Assembly (NCBI RefSeq): GCF_030035675.1
Contig: NC_084482.1
Location: 71,461,120-71,525,119, forward strand
From: Rhineura floridana
Lineage: Eukaryota > Chordata > Lepidosauria > Squamata > Rhineuridae
Direction: 5' to 3'
DNA length: 64,000 nt
This document shows, in pieces, positions 1-12,200 of this stretch. Each line of letters starts with the position of its first letter. Positions within the stretch are counted from its first letter, which is position 1. Made by a program: the position numbers and the translations under genes. The notes under the pieces are model-generated. The model did not search any database and was not told where the DNA came from. It saw only the letters and a program-made list of their open reading frames with translations.

Positions 1-220
1 AATAAGCCCCTGTCCAGTAATAGCCATAAGGATATCACAACAATGAAAAGCAATGGGGTGATGCTTTTTGGTGGTATGTTACCCCTATATCTGATCTGTG
101 TCTTCGTTCATCTGACTGTGGGCACTAGTCCATAAAAGCTTATGTCATAATAAATCTGTTAGTCTTTAAGGTGCCCCAAGACTCTCAACAGATTAACAGG
201 ACAACCCCTGTAGAAAAAGG

Positions 221-1055
221 GTAGCCAATGTGGTGCCCTCCCAGATGTTGTTGAACTCCAACTCCCATCAGCCTCAATCAGAGTAGCCAATAATCAGGGA
301 TTATTTATTTATTTATTATTTGATTTATATCCCACCCTTCCTCCCAGCAGGAGCCCAGGGCGGCAAACAGAAGCGCTAAAAACACTTTAAAACATCATAA
401 AAACAGACCTTAAAATACACTAAAACAAAACAACGTTAAAAACATTTTTTTTAAAAGCTTTAAAAACATCTTTAAAAAAAGGGTTAAAAACATTATTAAA
501 AAAAATATTAACAAGCAATTCTGACACAGATGCAGACTGGGATAGGTCTCAACTTAAAAGGCTTGTTGAAAGAGGAAAGTCTTCAAAAGGCGCCGAAAAG
601 AAAGCAGAGATGACGCCTGTCTAATATTCAAGGGGAGGGACTTCCACAGGGTAGGTGCCACCACACTAAAGGTTTCCTATGTTGTGCAGAACAGACTTCC
701 TGATAAGATGGTATCTGCAGGAGGCCCTCACCTGCAGAGTACAGTGATCAACTGGGTATATAAGGGGTAAGACGGTCTTTCAGGTATCCTGGTCCCGAGC
801 TGTATAGGGCTTTGTACACCAAAACTAAAACCTTGAACTTGGCCCAGTAGCAAATGGGCAGCCAGTGCAATTCTTTCAGCAGCGGGGTGACATGTTGGCG
901 GTACCCTGCCCCAGTGAGCAGTCTCGCCGCCACATTTTGCACCAGCTGCAATTTCCGGGCCAACCTCAAGGGCAGCCTACACATAGAGCGGATGATGGGA
1001 GTTGGAGTTCAACAACATGCAGAGCTCATCATGCTAGCTATCCCCATGCTCTAGA
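221..1055. mobile_element. palindromic hAT-type MITE split by a LINE fragment
   Basis: The two halves (about 221-300 and 985-1055) form the common palindromic repeat with arms CCAGATGTTGTTG and CAACAACAT and a centre like AATCAGGGA/TGATGGGAG. A CR1/L2-type LINE 3' end, described separately, occupies the gap. The MITE must therefore be the older of the two. Confidence 0.6.
301..985 (-). mobile_element. CR1/L2-clade LINE 3' end
   Basis: On the minus strand it reads KLQLVQNVAARLLTGAGYRQ then HVTPLLKELHWLPI, the end of the reverse transcriptase of L2/CR1-type LINEs. It is followed by a 3' UTR (GGGCTCCTGCTGGGAGGAAG on the minus strand) and an (ATAA)n tail. The fragment is 5'-truncated and old. 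L2 against CR1 cannot be settled by eye. Confidence 0.7.
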
Positions 1056-1249
1056 AGTTGTTACCCCTTTGCCTGTAACTGGACTGAGCCTCTTCAATGT
1101 GCATCTGGATGGAAGTAGGGGAGGGGGCTAGCATACATTGGAACAACTACTGGTGTGAATCCACCCACATTTCAAGGACTTGAAAGGCTGCACTTCTTGT
1201 TCTCCTACTGATGAAAAACTAATGCTCTATCTTCTTTTTTCCTCATCAG

Positions 1250-1330
1250 GTTCACTCTGAAGTGAGTTCTGGAGCACAACTGCTGTAATCCCTGGAGTAT
1301 AGTGCAGCTCAGCCCATGTGCTCAGAGAAG
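1250..1330 (+). other. PIK3R6: candidate noncoding 5' UTR exon of PIK3R6
   Basis: An 81-base segment is bounded by a strong acceptor (a pyrimidine-rich run ending tcatcag at 1249) and a consensus donor, gtaagtg, at 1331. It has no long reading frame and lies about 1.8 kb before the exon that holds the start codon. Its two splice signals and position suggest a 5' UTR exon. This is an inference from signals only. Confidence 0.5.
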
Positions 1331-2586
1331 GTAAGTGTCATTTAGTGCAGGGGCAGACACACTTCAGACTTATTGGATCTAATTTGCTTTTTTACTAGAA
1401 TACCATGATTTACCAACCAGAGCTAGGTGCAAAAAACAAAAAGTTAGAATTTTAAAGGGCAGGGTACCTCTGAGTACATTCTGAGCCTAGGATTTGTTTA
1501 TTTTAAGTATCAAAACTGAACAGAGCCCACAGTCCTTTCACAAAAAAAGTCCACTCCTGGTTAACTCAACCTTTCTTCATTTCAGCAGACTAATTTAAGA
1601 GGAAAGGTTTCTTTTTGTTGTTGCCCTTATTAAGTAATGGGAGTCAGAACTCTTTGCCGAATTACTGCAAATGACTCTGAGAACTACCAGTAGATCCTAG
1701 TCTACCTTCTGCCCACCCCGATGTGCAATAAAGGCATTTTATAATGTCAGGTTTGCATTAAAAACTGGTGCTGGGATATAAGCGGGAATCTGGATAGAAT
1801 GCTCAGGGAACCTGAAGCACTGAAGATACAGAAGGCAGGTAAGCCAAATAACATCAGGGCAGGCCACCTGAGCAGGATTCCTGTGCCTGCTGCGGAAGAG
1901 TTTCTGTGTAATAATGAGCAGAGAGTACAATGGGAAAAAAGAGTTTCCTTACAAGCCCCAGGAGATCACTGTGAAGAGAAGAACATTATCGGGGTAGTTG
2001 TAAATACCGATAGAACTGATCTAGTTTCCCTGGCTTTATTTCCAGCAAGAGAAACAAAAGGGGTAAAAGATGGGAAATTCTGGACAAAGGAAAAGCTTAT
2101 GCATTCCTCTTTCTGATTTTGTTTTCAAATATTTGCAGGTATTGGCTTGTACTGGTGAGGCAGGTAAAGCAAGTTTGTCTTGGGTGTGTTCCCACATGAA
2201 GGAGATTGGCAGGTTCCAAAGAAATCCGACAGCATCCCAGCAGGAGAGCCCAGTTGTGGCTATAGACAGCTGTCTTGTTGCTGCCTGCTGCCAATGAGTC
2301 TTTGTTTTTTCCTCCTGCATGCTGTGCCATCCTAGGTAAGTGAGAACTTCTTTATAGCAGAGTCACTGACTTTCTGTCCAAGTCATCTAGAAAGGGATTT
2401 CCTACGTTGCCTTGGGGATGTGGAAAGATGGGACATCAGTCAAGCAAACAAACAAATATGCTGATTTGAGGTTAAAACTTCTTCTGGTAACCATCTGATC
2501 AACATTCTTAACAACCATCTCTTCCTCCGTCATCAATAATACCAGTAGTTTGTGGTAATGATTTCTAACTTACCAAGGCTCTATGC

Positions 2587-2708
2587 CAGGACTGGGGAAC
2601 TTGTGTTTTGGATTCCAGCTCCCATCAGCCCCAGCCAGGATACCCAATGGTCAGGGCCAATGGAAGTTGTAGTCAAACATCAGGAGGACCACAGGCATGC
2701 TCTACAGT
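2587..2708. mobile_element. palindromic hAT-type MITE, diverged copy
   Basis: Carries CAGGACTGGGGAAC at the left and the centre CAATGGTCAGGGCCAATGG, the same family as the copies at 27045 and 48423. The right end is decayed. Confidence 0.5.
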
Positions 2709-2823
2709 AGCTTGGTTCCTGAACAGGAGATGCACACTGAATGTTGGAACTACTATGCGAAAACTAAACCATTCCCTTCCCTCTATTTCCATGGAGCCTT
2801 GTGAACTTTAGACTAGAAAATTG

Positions 2824-2898
2824 ATGATAATGATGATGATGATAATTTAATATCTTGCCCTTCCTCCCAAAAGGAGCCCAGGGTGGCAAACAGATGAT
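2824..2898 (-). repeat. LINE/SINE tail fragment
   Basis: A short copy of the 3' tail seen at 300-370 (tgcccttcctccca, then ggagcccagggtggcaaac), preceded by a GATGAT simple repeat. Another copy of this tail lies at 53612-53672. Confidence 0.5.
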
Positions 2899-3119
2899 AA
2901 AGCAGTAATCTTAGTGTGACATAAGCTTTCATTGAAGTGGGCTCTAATCTACATAAAAAATCCTTAACGTGTCACAAAACACATTGTAGTTTTTGCTGCA
3001 ATAGACTACTACAGCTGCTTCTCTAGAAATTGCATTCTCTAGAAATTGTCTTTCAGTGGAAGGTCTCAGGTACATAACACAGATTTAAAGTACACTCAAT
3101 TGCCATTTTGTTTTTACAG

Positions 3120-3249
3120 AAGCCATCAAGGATACTAGGTCATGCTGAGTGAATCTGGGTCCTCTGGTCACCCAATTCTCCAAGAAGTGCTGATACAAAT
3201 AACCTCACAATCACCTGCTGTGACCTCTGCTCAACCATGGAGAACCCAG
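3120..3249 (+). CDS. PIK3R6: PIK3R6 exon with start codon (coding 3237-3249)
   Basis: The acceptor is tttttacag (ends 3119) and the donor gtttgt starts at 3250. Only 13 bases are coding: ATG GAG AAC CCA G. The ATG at 3237 has a strong context (A at -3, G at +4). Joined to the next exon the protein begins MENPEVESDFLRS, against human MESSDVELDLQRS, which fixes the start. The 5' UTR part carries an upstream ATG at 3142 in another frame. Confidence 0.85.
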
Positions 3250-6200
3250 GTTTGTGATCACTATCGAAGCATGAGATGTCTAGGCGGGAAGCATGGAGGT
3301 CTCCAATTTCCCTCTCACCATGATTGCACAGTTGAGAGAGAGAGAATAAAATTCAGAGGGATGGCTATGCTAGTCTTATTCAGCAAACAAAAAAAGAGTC
3401 TTTTGGTAATTTAGTTATTAATTGATTTTTTTTGCGGTGTAAGCCTTTGTGGACTAGGCCCACTACAACAGATGGAAGCTCTCCATATTAGCCTCGGTGG
3501 GAACTTCAGCAGCACATAGGTAAAGCAAGTTATATTGTTCCAACAAGCAAACATAGTCTTGTTCAGGTTGTGTTAACTGGAGTGAACCTACAATTGTCAG
3601 GATCCTGTATCCCATGCTGTGTAAGTGTATTACACCAATGATATTTTTTCTCCTTCATCAGCTCTGTGAACATTTCTAGAGAAGTAAATGACAGGAATTA
3701 TCTTCTTGTAGTAAGTTTATCATTGGTAATAACTATAGACACTGCTTGTGTACACTCTCTTGTACAGGGGTTAATAACATCAGTGCTTTTTCATGTGTGT
3801 ATGCTCCAAACAGGAGCTTACAGCATTGGTGATGTATCATTTGCATTATCCTTTCATTGATAGAAGCTGTGTGTGTATATTAGAGTCAAAAGCCCTGGTC
3901 AGTTAAAGAATGAACCGACACTGAGTTACCTTGTTCTTCACACTGTATTTCTCTCCTTCATCAAGAGGTTGAGTCAGACTTTCTCCGAAGTGTGCATGCC
4001 CTTCTTCGGGAACTTGATGGCCACCATCCAGCCTTCCAGAGTGAGAGAGGTAAGAGCCAGTGGCCACTGTAATCCAGCTGATGACTAAGCATTTAGCGTT
4101 TTTGCAGCATGTCCTATAACTCCTTACCTACAGCTAGCTGGAGCAGAGGAACCCTTGACTCTTCATGTTTGGCTAGCTGTGCTGGCATTTCCTGGGTATC
4201 TACTTCCTGATCTTGATGAGATATCTACCTGCATGGATGTATACAGGCAGGTATGTGGTTGAGTTTAGAGGATTTCACCAATCAAATTTTTCCTTATTGG
4301 TATTGCTCAGTGATAAAGAATATGCCTTTCAAATACAAAGATCCCATATTTAATATCTAGTGTCTCTAGTTAAGAGAACTCTGACCAAAAGGCAATGGAA
4401 AGATCTTGCCTGAGAGAGCAGAGCTACCAGTTGGGCCAGATGCAACATTGGTCTGGCTTCTTGAGTGGTGGACTACTGTTAGGTGGAATAATTGAATCAC
4501 AGAATGTCTCAATGGCCATTGCTCCTGGTGGTCACCAGCCACCATCAGTGTCCCTCTCATGTTTGCTGTTTTCTCTCTGTGTTTATATTAGTGCCTATAT
4601 GATAGGACCATCTCTATCCCATGGCCTGTCAGTGTCAGAAACACTGCTTTGGTTAGCTTGAAATGTTACAGTTAAATACCCTTACCATGGTTTACCACTG
4701 CTTCTTCGAGAAACTTCAAAGAAATGAGGTGGAAATAGTGTGCCTCGGTGTAGAAGCCATGAAGATACCACTAATATTATAGAAGCAAGCTTGGTTAATT
4801 GTAAATGCAAATCCTACCATTAGGCAAAATAAGGTGACTGTCTCAAGTGGCAGTTGCTGGGGGGCAGCAGTGGCAACCCCTGGCTGTAGTTCCTGATCCC
4901 CCCAGCCATTGCCTTCTGATGGAGCTGAAAATGATACACAGCCTTGCCTGGAGCCTAAACTAGTCTGCTTCTACTGGTGTGGTGAATGATGCTGCCCATT
5001 TGTCAGTGCTGAAAGAAGATTTAGCTTCCAGTCTGGTAGGATTCTGTACATGGAATGGGATGGGGGTGCCCTCTTGTCTTTTGCTCAGGTAGCAAAATAT
5101 TGTTGTGCACCACCCCAATCTCCAAGTGGTGAGAGATTTCTGGGATCCCTGCACTCACCCAGGGGTTTGGTTTCCTTGGAAAGAAGGTCAGCGGAGACTG
5201 TGGTGTCTTTATGAAATATGGTTTATTTATTTACACACATTCCAACCTGAGCTTAGGATGGAGGGGTTCAAGGCCTCGGCAGTCCAACAGATCTTGCATT
5301 TTCCATCAGGCTTACAGGAGGCACCCTAAAGCCTCTCTGCCTGCCTCCAGTCCCCAGCCTTTCTTCCCACTCCACTCAAAACGCAAACCTCTCCTTGGCC
5401 TCAGGAAGGGGGGGCTCTCCTGAAGAGTTTAAGTAACAATAGGATCTTCCTGGCCCAGTTAATGGGCACTTGATAGGCCCATTAACTCACCTGACCACTT
5501 CATTAGACTAAAAAAGGAAATTCATCTGACCAGCAGAGTGGGTTTCTCACCCCAGGCGCAGGGTTCCATATCAGAGGCTGGAAGGGGACTCATACAAATC
5601 ATCCATCTCAACACCAACCCCATAACACTATCATGGGCTGGCCCTGATAATTGTGCTTGATCGAATCAAATTATTTTCTATGGGTGAGCCCTTGGGGACA
5701 GAAGTCAATACATCAGAGCTTGGAAGATTACTTTTAAAAAGTAATCAGTTACAGTTACATGGCCCAAAAAGCAGTAATTACCGTTACAATTACAATTGCT
5801 CTGAAAGTAACTGATTACTTTACTTTTTCTCAAAAGTAATCACTACAGTTACATTTCAGTTACTTTTTTAAAAAAAGTCTACAAGGTGCTGGCCTTGGCT
5901 GCTGCACATCATTCTAAATAGCCTAAAACAACATTAAAAATAAACATACACACATACAGACGGAGTAGAATAATTCTTTTTATAGCAATGGTGGTCTCTC
6001 CACTGGTAAGGGAGGGAGGCAGAGGCCACTACTCAGATCTTTGCATGTAAAATCAAGTGCAACCCCCCCCCACTCAGCCAGCAAGCATAATCTCTCTCAC
6101 TTAACCACCTCCCGGACCCTGCCCTGCCACCAACTAAGGGACACTCACCCAAGCAAACATTTCCCCCTGAGATGCAAAAAAGTTAAAATACTGCAAATGC

Positions 6201-9200
6201 AGCACAGTAACCAGAGAGGGTGGTAGAGGCCATTTTATATGCCAAGTGCAAACACACACACAGACACGTTGTCATCTTTCACCTCCACAATTCTTTATCT
6301 CCATTCTGCTTCTGCCTCCTTCTCCTCCTTTATCCATGTTCTTGACCTCTGGCTCCTTTTCCCCTCCACTCCATTTTTTAAAACAATTGTTTTCTCCACT
6401 CCACCCTGTCTCACTCTCCACCTCCTCCCTTGTTGCCTCCTACCCACCCACAGATCATGACGATAATGAAAGTTGAAGAGGAAAGCACAAAAGCAGGACT
6501 ACAGCTGAACATCAAAAAGACTAAAATAATGACAACAAAAGATTTATGTAACTTTAAAGTTGACAATGAGGACATTGAACTTGTCAAGGATTATCAATAC
6601 CTTGGCACAGTCATTAACCAAAATGGAGACAATAGTCAAGAAATTAGAAGAAGGCTAGGACTGGGGAGGGCAGCTATGAGAGAACTAGAAAAGGTCCTCA
6701 AATGCAAAGATGTATCACTGAACACTAAAGTCAGGATCATTCAGACCATGGTATTCCCGATCTCTATTTATCATACTTAGGACACATCATGAGAAGACAT
6801 GATTCACTAGAAAAGACAATAATGCTGGGAAAAACAGAAGGGAGTAGAAAAAGAGGAAGGCCAAACAAGAGATGGATTGATTCCAAAGGAAGCCACAGAC
6901 CTGACTATAGCACTCAAAGCTAATTATACAGGCCACTAGAAAATAAAGATGTAGGGATGGCTTAAAAATGTAATATTTGTTTCCTGTTATTCTGGCACCA
7001 AATTGTTTGGTTAGTAAAAAGTATTTTTTTTATAATGCTACATCTCAACATGCACTTTACATATGAATGCTTTACTATTTCCAGAATAATGAGTCCCTAG
7101 GAATTCTTACAATATATTTTCCTTAATATCATATTCTTCAGCTTGGAAACTAATCAGAGCAGACATCATAGCTGGTACCTGCCTATTCCCAAAATATCTG
7201 AACAAATATTTAAGGGACTTTTGGCGTGATGAAACTAAAGGTCAGGGTCATAGCAAAGGGCAGCTGTTAGAGGGAGAGACTTGAAATTGTCTAAGTCATG
7301 TCTTGTCCTATCTATTTTTTATAATCTCCCAATAAACAGACCTCTCTGATTTCAAACACATTTCTGAAATTCAGCAAAGCCATCAGTTCTCTAAAAAGGC
7401 AGCATTTTTCTTGGCTCATGCAGCAGCTACTCAGCCTTTTCTCTTCAAATGCAGATTGTATGTGTGTGCGTGCGTGCGTGTGTGTGTGTTGATAATACAC
7501 AAATATCTCAGTAAATTTTACTCAGCATTAATTTCTTGCACCAATATTTCCCTTCTTCCAGCCAAGAAACCTCATAGTTTATTAGTTTTGGTGGAATGTA
7601 TAATATAAGCAAATGGACTATAATTGAGTTTTGGTCTTTGAACTCTAAAATTCCATCACAAAAACTGATGAGTGATTACTTTTATCCACTGATCAAAACC
7701 TTTTAATGGTTATTTCTGCTAGTGGCAGGGCATTTATCTCTACTTAAAAAGCTAAAGCTGCTAATATTCTTTGAAAACTATACTATGGGCTGTACTCAAT
7801 GTAGCACTATCACAAGCATTTTGTCAGCACAAGGACTTTTACTTGCACAACAGAACGTTTACTCCTTCTCTCCCATGCACTCCCTAAATTTGTTCTGAGA
7901 TTTCCCCCACCCTCCAGAGCAGATCTGGGGTTGTTATGAAGCACATGTGGGGGAGAGGAGGGGGAAATCCCCTTGCACTAGCTGGAGTTGTTCTGCTGGC
8001 CCAAGGATTTTGTTGAATACCACCCTATAGGCAGGCAACTCATGGACTGTGTGCATGAGGGGGACTCCCACCAATTCCTGCACCCAGAAGCTGCCTCCCG
8101 TCCTCATCAGCTTACTCCTAGAAGGGGAGCCTGTGCCCGTTTCCTAAGCCACTTATCTTGATCAGCCCCCAACTCAAAGCTGACCCCTTGCACCTCTCTC
8201 GCCCCAGAAATAATCCCATCAGCTGCGTGTTTCTTGCAGGAGAGACCAAAACGCAGAGTCTCGCCTCCCCCTTTCCTGTTAGCCTCGCTGCCCAGGAAGG
8301 AGCCCGGGAGACCTCCAGGAGAGGCGATCTTACATTTTCGTCAGTTTCATTTTGCAATTGACAAGAACGTGCGTTTTGTTCAAGATTCAACTACTGAGAT
8401 CTATCGATGTGGTGCTTGCCTGAAAATGTTCCCTTATAAAGGTTGAGTGTGGGAAGCAGCAGCAGGGGGGGGGAGCCACCGACAAGCAGGAGGGGAGAGG
8501 AGGTGGCAGGCTGGAAGGAAGGCGGCAGAATGAGCAGTGGGGGCACGCATGCACACACACCATCGTCACTCACCTCAGCTCTTCACCTCCATTCTGCTTC
8601 TGCTTTCTGCTTCTGCCTTGCCCTCCAGCGCGGTCTGGCTCTCCACTTCCTCCCTCGTGCATCCTAACACAGAGCACGAGGGAAGAGCAACAGTGCGCAG
8701 AAGCCTAGTGTGAGGCACGTGTCTTTTGCTCACCAATCACAGGAGCAGACTTCCTGTTTCCCCCCCCAGTAACGTCCAAATGTAACGCTGGAAAGTTATA
8801 GTTACAGTTGAAAAGTAATAAAATTACCACTCGTTCTGTTACAAGTAAAATGTAACTAAGTTACCCACTCGTTATGCAAAAAAGTAACTAATTAAAAGTA
8901 ACTCGTTATTTCTAACAAGTTACTTCCAAGCTCTGCAATACATATTGAAACTTATGTCTATATCCTGAGTGAAAAGCTTCTCCTGTTTATGGTTCAGCCC
9001 ACTCTCACCCACCTCCCATATAAGTGCATCTCACTCTCTTTCTTTGCAAGGTTCCACTCCCTCCCTCTTACTCATTCCTCACCCAATGAAACATTGACAG
9101 CTGCTTTGGCTTTGGTACCCCCAGGGATGCTGCGATGGACCTTGCACAAGAAAATTGACAGGAATCCCAGCAATGGAGCCCTCTTGATCAAAATTTTGGT

Positions 9201-12200
9201 GAAAGAACTGGAAAGGGTAAGAATGATTTACAGAAGGAGAAGAAAGGTTGGGAGTTATCTTGGCAGCCCAAAGTTATCATTTCTCATGAATATAAAGCCA
9301 TGGTTTATTGCTCTGCTCCTGGGTTCAAAGGAGCAACAAGAAGGCTTTGTGTCAGCTTTTCTGGGGAATCATGGCTTCATTGAAAAACCTACAGTGTGGT
9401 CCTGTGCTGCACTACAACCCATGCACACAATTGTTCATTTTATCTGTTCCAAGGCCCTAGCCATAGCAGGGCCCTAGAGCTGTCTCTGACATCAGTAACA
9501 ATCACCCTAGTTTCCTTTGTTTTCAATAACTTTAGTATAGCACTGACTAACTGAACTTTATAGGCTTCTGAGATAAGGTCTTATAAATTAATATACAGTA
9601 CTGCTCTTCAAGCTGAAGTGTCTCAGAGCACTTTACAGGCATTTCCAAACACTAGAGACTATTAAGGCTGTGCTCCAAATTTGGCCAAGTCCTGAGCCAA
9701 ATTGAGCCCATTCGGACATATTCAGACCATGGCCAAATTGGGTTCTGACAGCCACTGATTGCTACGAGTTGGATTCGATGACCCAGAGTGACCCGGGGCT
9801 GTCAGGGGGTGGGGCAGGAAGAAGAGGCAGCCACAGCTCTCCTTCCTGCCTGAGCACCACCACTGCCCCACAGGGCCACTGTGGGTACTACTTTGCAAGG
9901 CTCTTTTCTGCAGGAAAGTATTGCACAAGTTTGCTGCCTTGGCTTGTTGGCTGTTGAGCCCATGAAGCAATACTGGGAGTGGTGGTTTGCCAACCTGCAC
10001 CACGCAGGATCACTCTGTGGGGTCAACAGCCAACAAACCAAGGGAGCAAACCTGCATTGCACAGGCTCAGTCCCTCAGTATGTTGGTTGTTGAGCCAAGG
10101 GAGCGATCCCGAGGGTGTCAGATTGCAATGTGCTTTCCTACAGGAAAGGACCTTACAAACCTGCATCGTGCAGGATCAGTCCCTCAGCTCATTGACTGTT
10201 GACCCCAGGGAGTGATCGTGGGGGGTGTTGCAATATGCTTTCCTTAGAAAAGCAGGTTGCAGAGCACCACCACATAGGAATGCCCCCTCTGCTGATCAGC
10301 TGTTCAGCAGAGGGGGTCAATTCTGCAGGGTGCTGCAATGCCTCTCCCCCTCAACAAGGTCTCCTTTCCCTGCCTCTCTCCTGGCTGTATATTTAATTAG
10401 GGGTTTAAACCCTAATTAGCCCTGCCCCTGAACTTATTTGGGACCAGATCTGGAGCAGGTGGTGGTAATCCCCAGAGTGGGTTGGCCTGATGCCCCCCTG
10501 ATCAGAGCCATGGGGTAGGTGGGGGGGTTGTGCACAACCCCCAAGATTAAGTCAATGCTTATTCCTTCAATGATCCATCCATGGTTTAGTCATAGCCTGG
10601 AACAAAACATTTTTCTCTGCTATGCCTTGTCCTGATTCTAGTGGTACCAGCCATTCAGTTCCTCAAAGGACTGGGAACAAGACCACATTTGCTGCCAGAT
10701 CTGTGTCCGGTACTGAATATTACACTACGTTGCTGGCTCTCCAATGCATAGGATCAGAACCCCAATTAAGTTACAGGTTCAGGTGCATTCTGCTTTGTTT
10801 ACCATGCAGTGTGTGTCTGACATCACTCATAATCTCTGCAGTGTTTGCTGGGAACCAGTTGCCCTGGTGTTCCTTCATGTATTAAGGTGTCCCTTCATGT
10901 TTATCCTGCCCCTTCCTGCCAGTACTGGTCCCTCTTGTTCTCTCTCTTCATTCTTTCTGCAGAGCAGCTGATCTTTAGCTTGGCTAGAGACAGAGGATTA
11001 TATTGTACAGAGTGCTGGGAGGCCCATGGCATGCATGCTCATTCCACTACTTTTCTCCTAAACTGAAATTGCAGGGTTTTGTAGTGTTCCAAAAACCTGC
11101 AAAACGTATATAACCAGAGATGTCAGTGGAACAAAATAAGGTGTGCATTCACCAAGGCAACAATGCCTGTCATACCACTTCTTTCAGTTCTGTTCAAAAC
11201 CTTTGTCTGTTTCCAGATAAACAAACTTTGGTATATTTGAAAGTGGTTAATCCTTTTATTTATTAATCAATTGTGCAGCAGTCTAATTAGGCAAAGTTTC
11301 CCAAGGCCCTTTGACAGCCTTGTGGTGGCCTTTGATGCTGCTATTCCCATTTTGTAACTATGCCAATAAATACCATGACTTGTCCAAGGCCAGTCAGTGA
11401 CCACACAGGAATTTAAACCTAGATCTCACACAAGGCCAGGTGTCCTCTGTGGTGCATTGGCTTGTTCCTCGCTGTGTTTTAAGATACAGGCTCAGCTGCT
11501 TCAAGCTTTCCTCCATCTTTATATTCATAGAGATTTTATTCCCTTCATCCCCTTTTTTCAGCTCTGTCCATTATCTCTTGGTAAAGTGGGTTAGGGTTAA
11601 AAAGAGAGCCTTGTACTGAACACACAAACCAGCAGAGGTCTGGCCAGTACCATGGTAATGACCCACCTAGTGCTGTCTCTGCTACCAGGTGCTCCATGGC
11701 TTTGGCTGCCAGCCCTCCTCCCCCATGTGGTTTTGTGACAGCAAAGCATCCAAAATCATCCTCACTTCATTAGAAAAGCTTCAATGTAACCATTTGCTTT
11801 CTCTAGGCAGAAAGATGCAGCTATCGGCAATACATCATCCCCTTGCTCCACACGCTGATGTACACATTGATAAAGGTGAGGGCTATATTCACGGGACGGG
11901 AATATCCCAAGGATTCAGTGCTGGGGGTTGATGAGAGTTGTCAAAATGCATTATGGCCAGGGGTTCTTAAGATTACCGTGGATACTGCTTAGCCTTGAAA
12001 TCCATTTTGATTGCCAGGAATGTGCCTCTGAGTGTGTGCAGTGTGTCTTTCCCTCCCTGCTGAGAAAAGACAGCTATGTTGATACTTCTGGGATTTAGGA
12101 GCAAAGGGTTTAGGCTAAAATGGTGTGACTTCTACTCTGACTTGAGCCCTGGCACCGCTCCTTTGTAAGTATGGTTAAACACTGGATATTGTCAGAGTGT

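Larger units (their letters stand above)
5714..8935. mobile_element. hAT-type element with CAGAGCTTGGAAG ends and a large insert (copy A)
   Basis: Terminal inverted repeats are CAGAGCTTGGAAG (5714) and CTTCCAAGCTCTG (ends 8935). They are flanked by the perfect 8-bp duplication CAATACAT (5706-5713 and 8936-8943), which is diagnostic of a hAT insertion. The subterminal parts are rich in GTAATTAC/AGTAACT motifs. The outer 0.75 kb on the left and 0.4 kb on the right match the 1.05-kb copy at 28007-29053 in reverse. The middle (about 6455-8500) holds a Bov-B LINE piece and other sequence absent from that copy. No transposase frame is visible. Confidence 0.8.

Noticed and set aside
1799-2336. Donor-like sites (gtaagcc at 1840, gtaagtg at 2336) as further PIK3R6 5' exons
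   Set aside because: No convincing paired acceptors. The frames do not match the human N terminus, which starts in the 3120-3249 exon.
8118-8446. Frame ending in a short cysteine-containing stretch (YRCGACLKMFPYKG) that might be a zinc finger
   Set aside because: Only one CxxC pair with no matching His/Cys partner, inside a rearranged repeat region.
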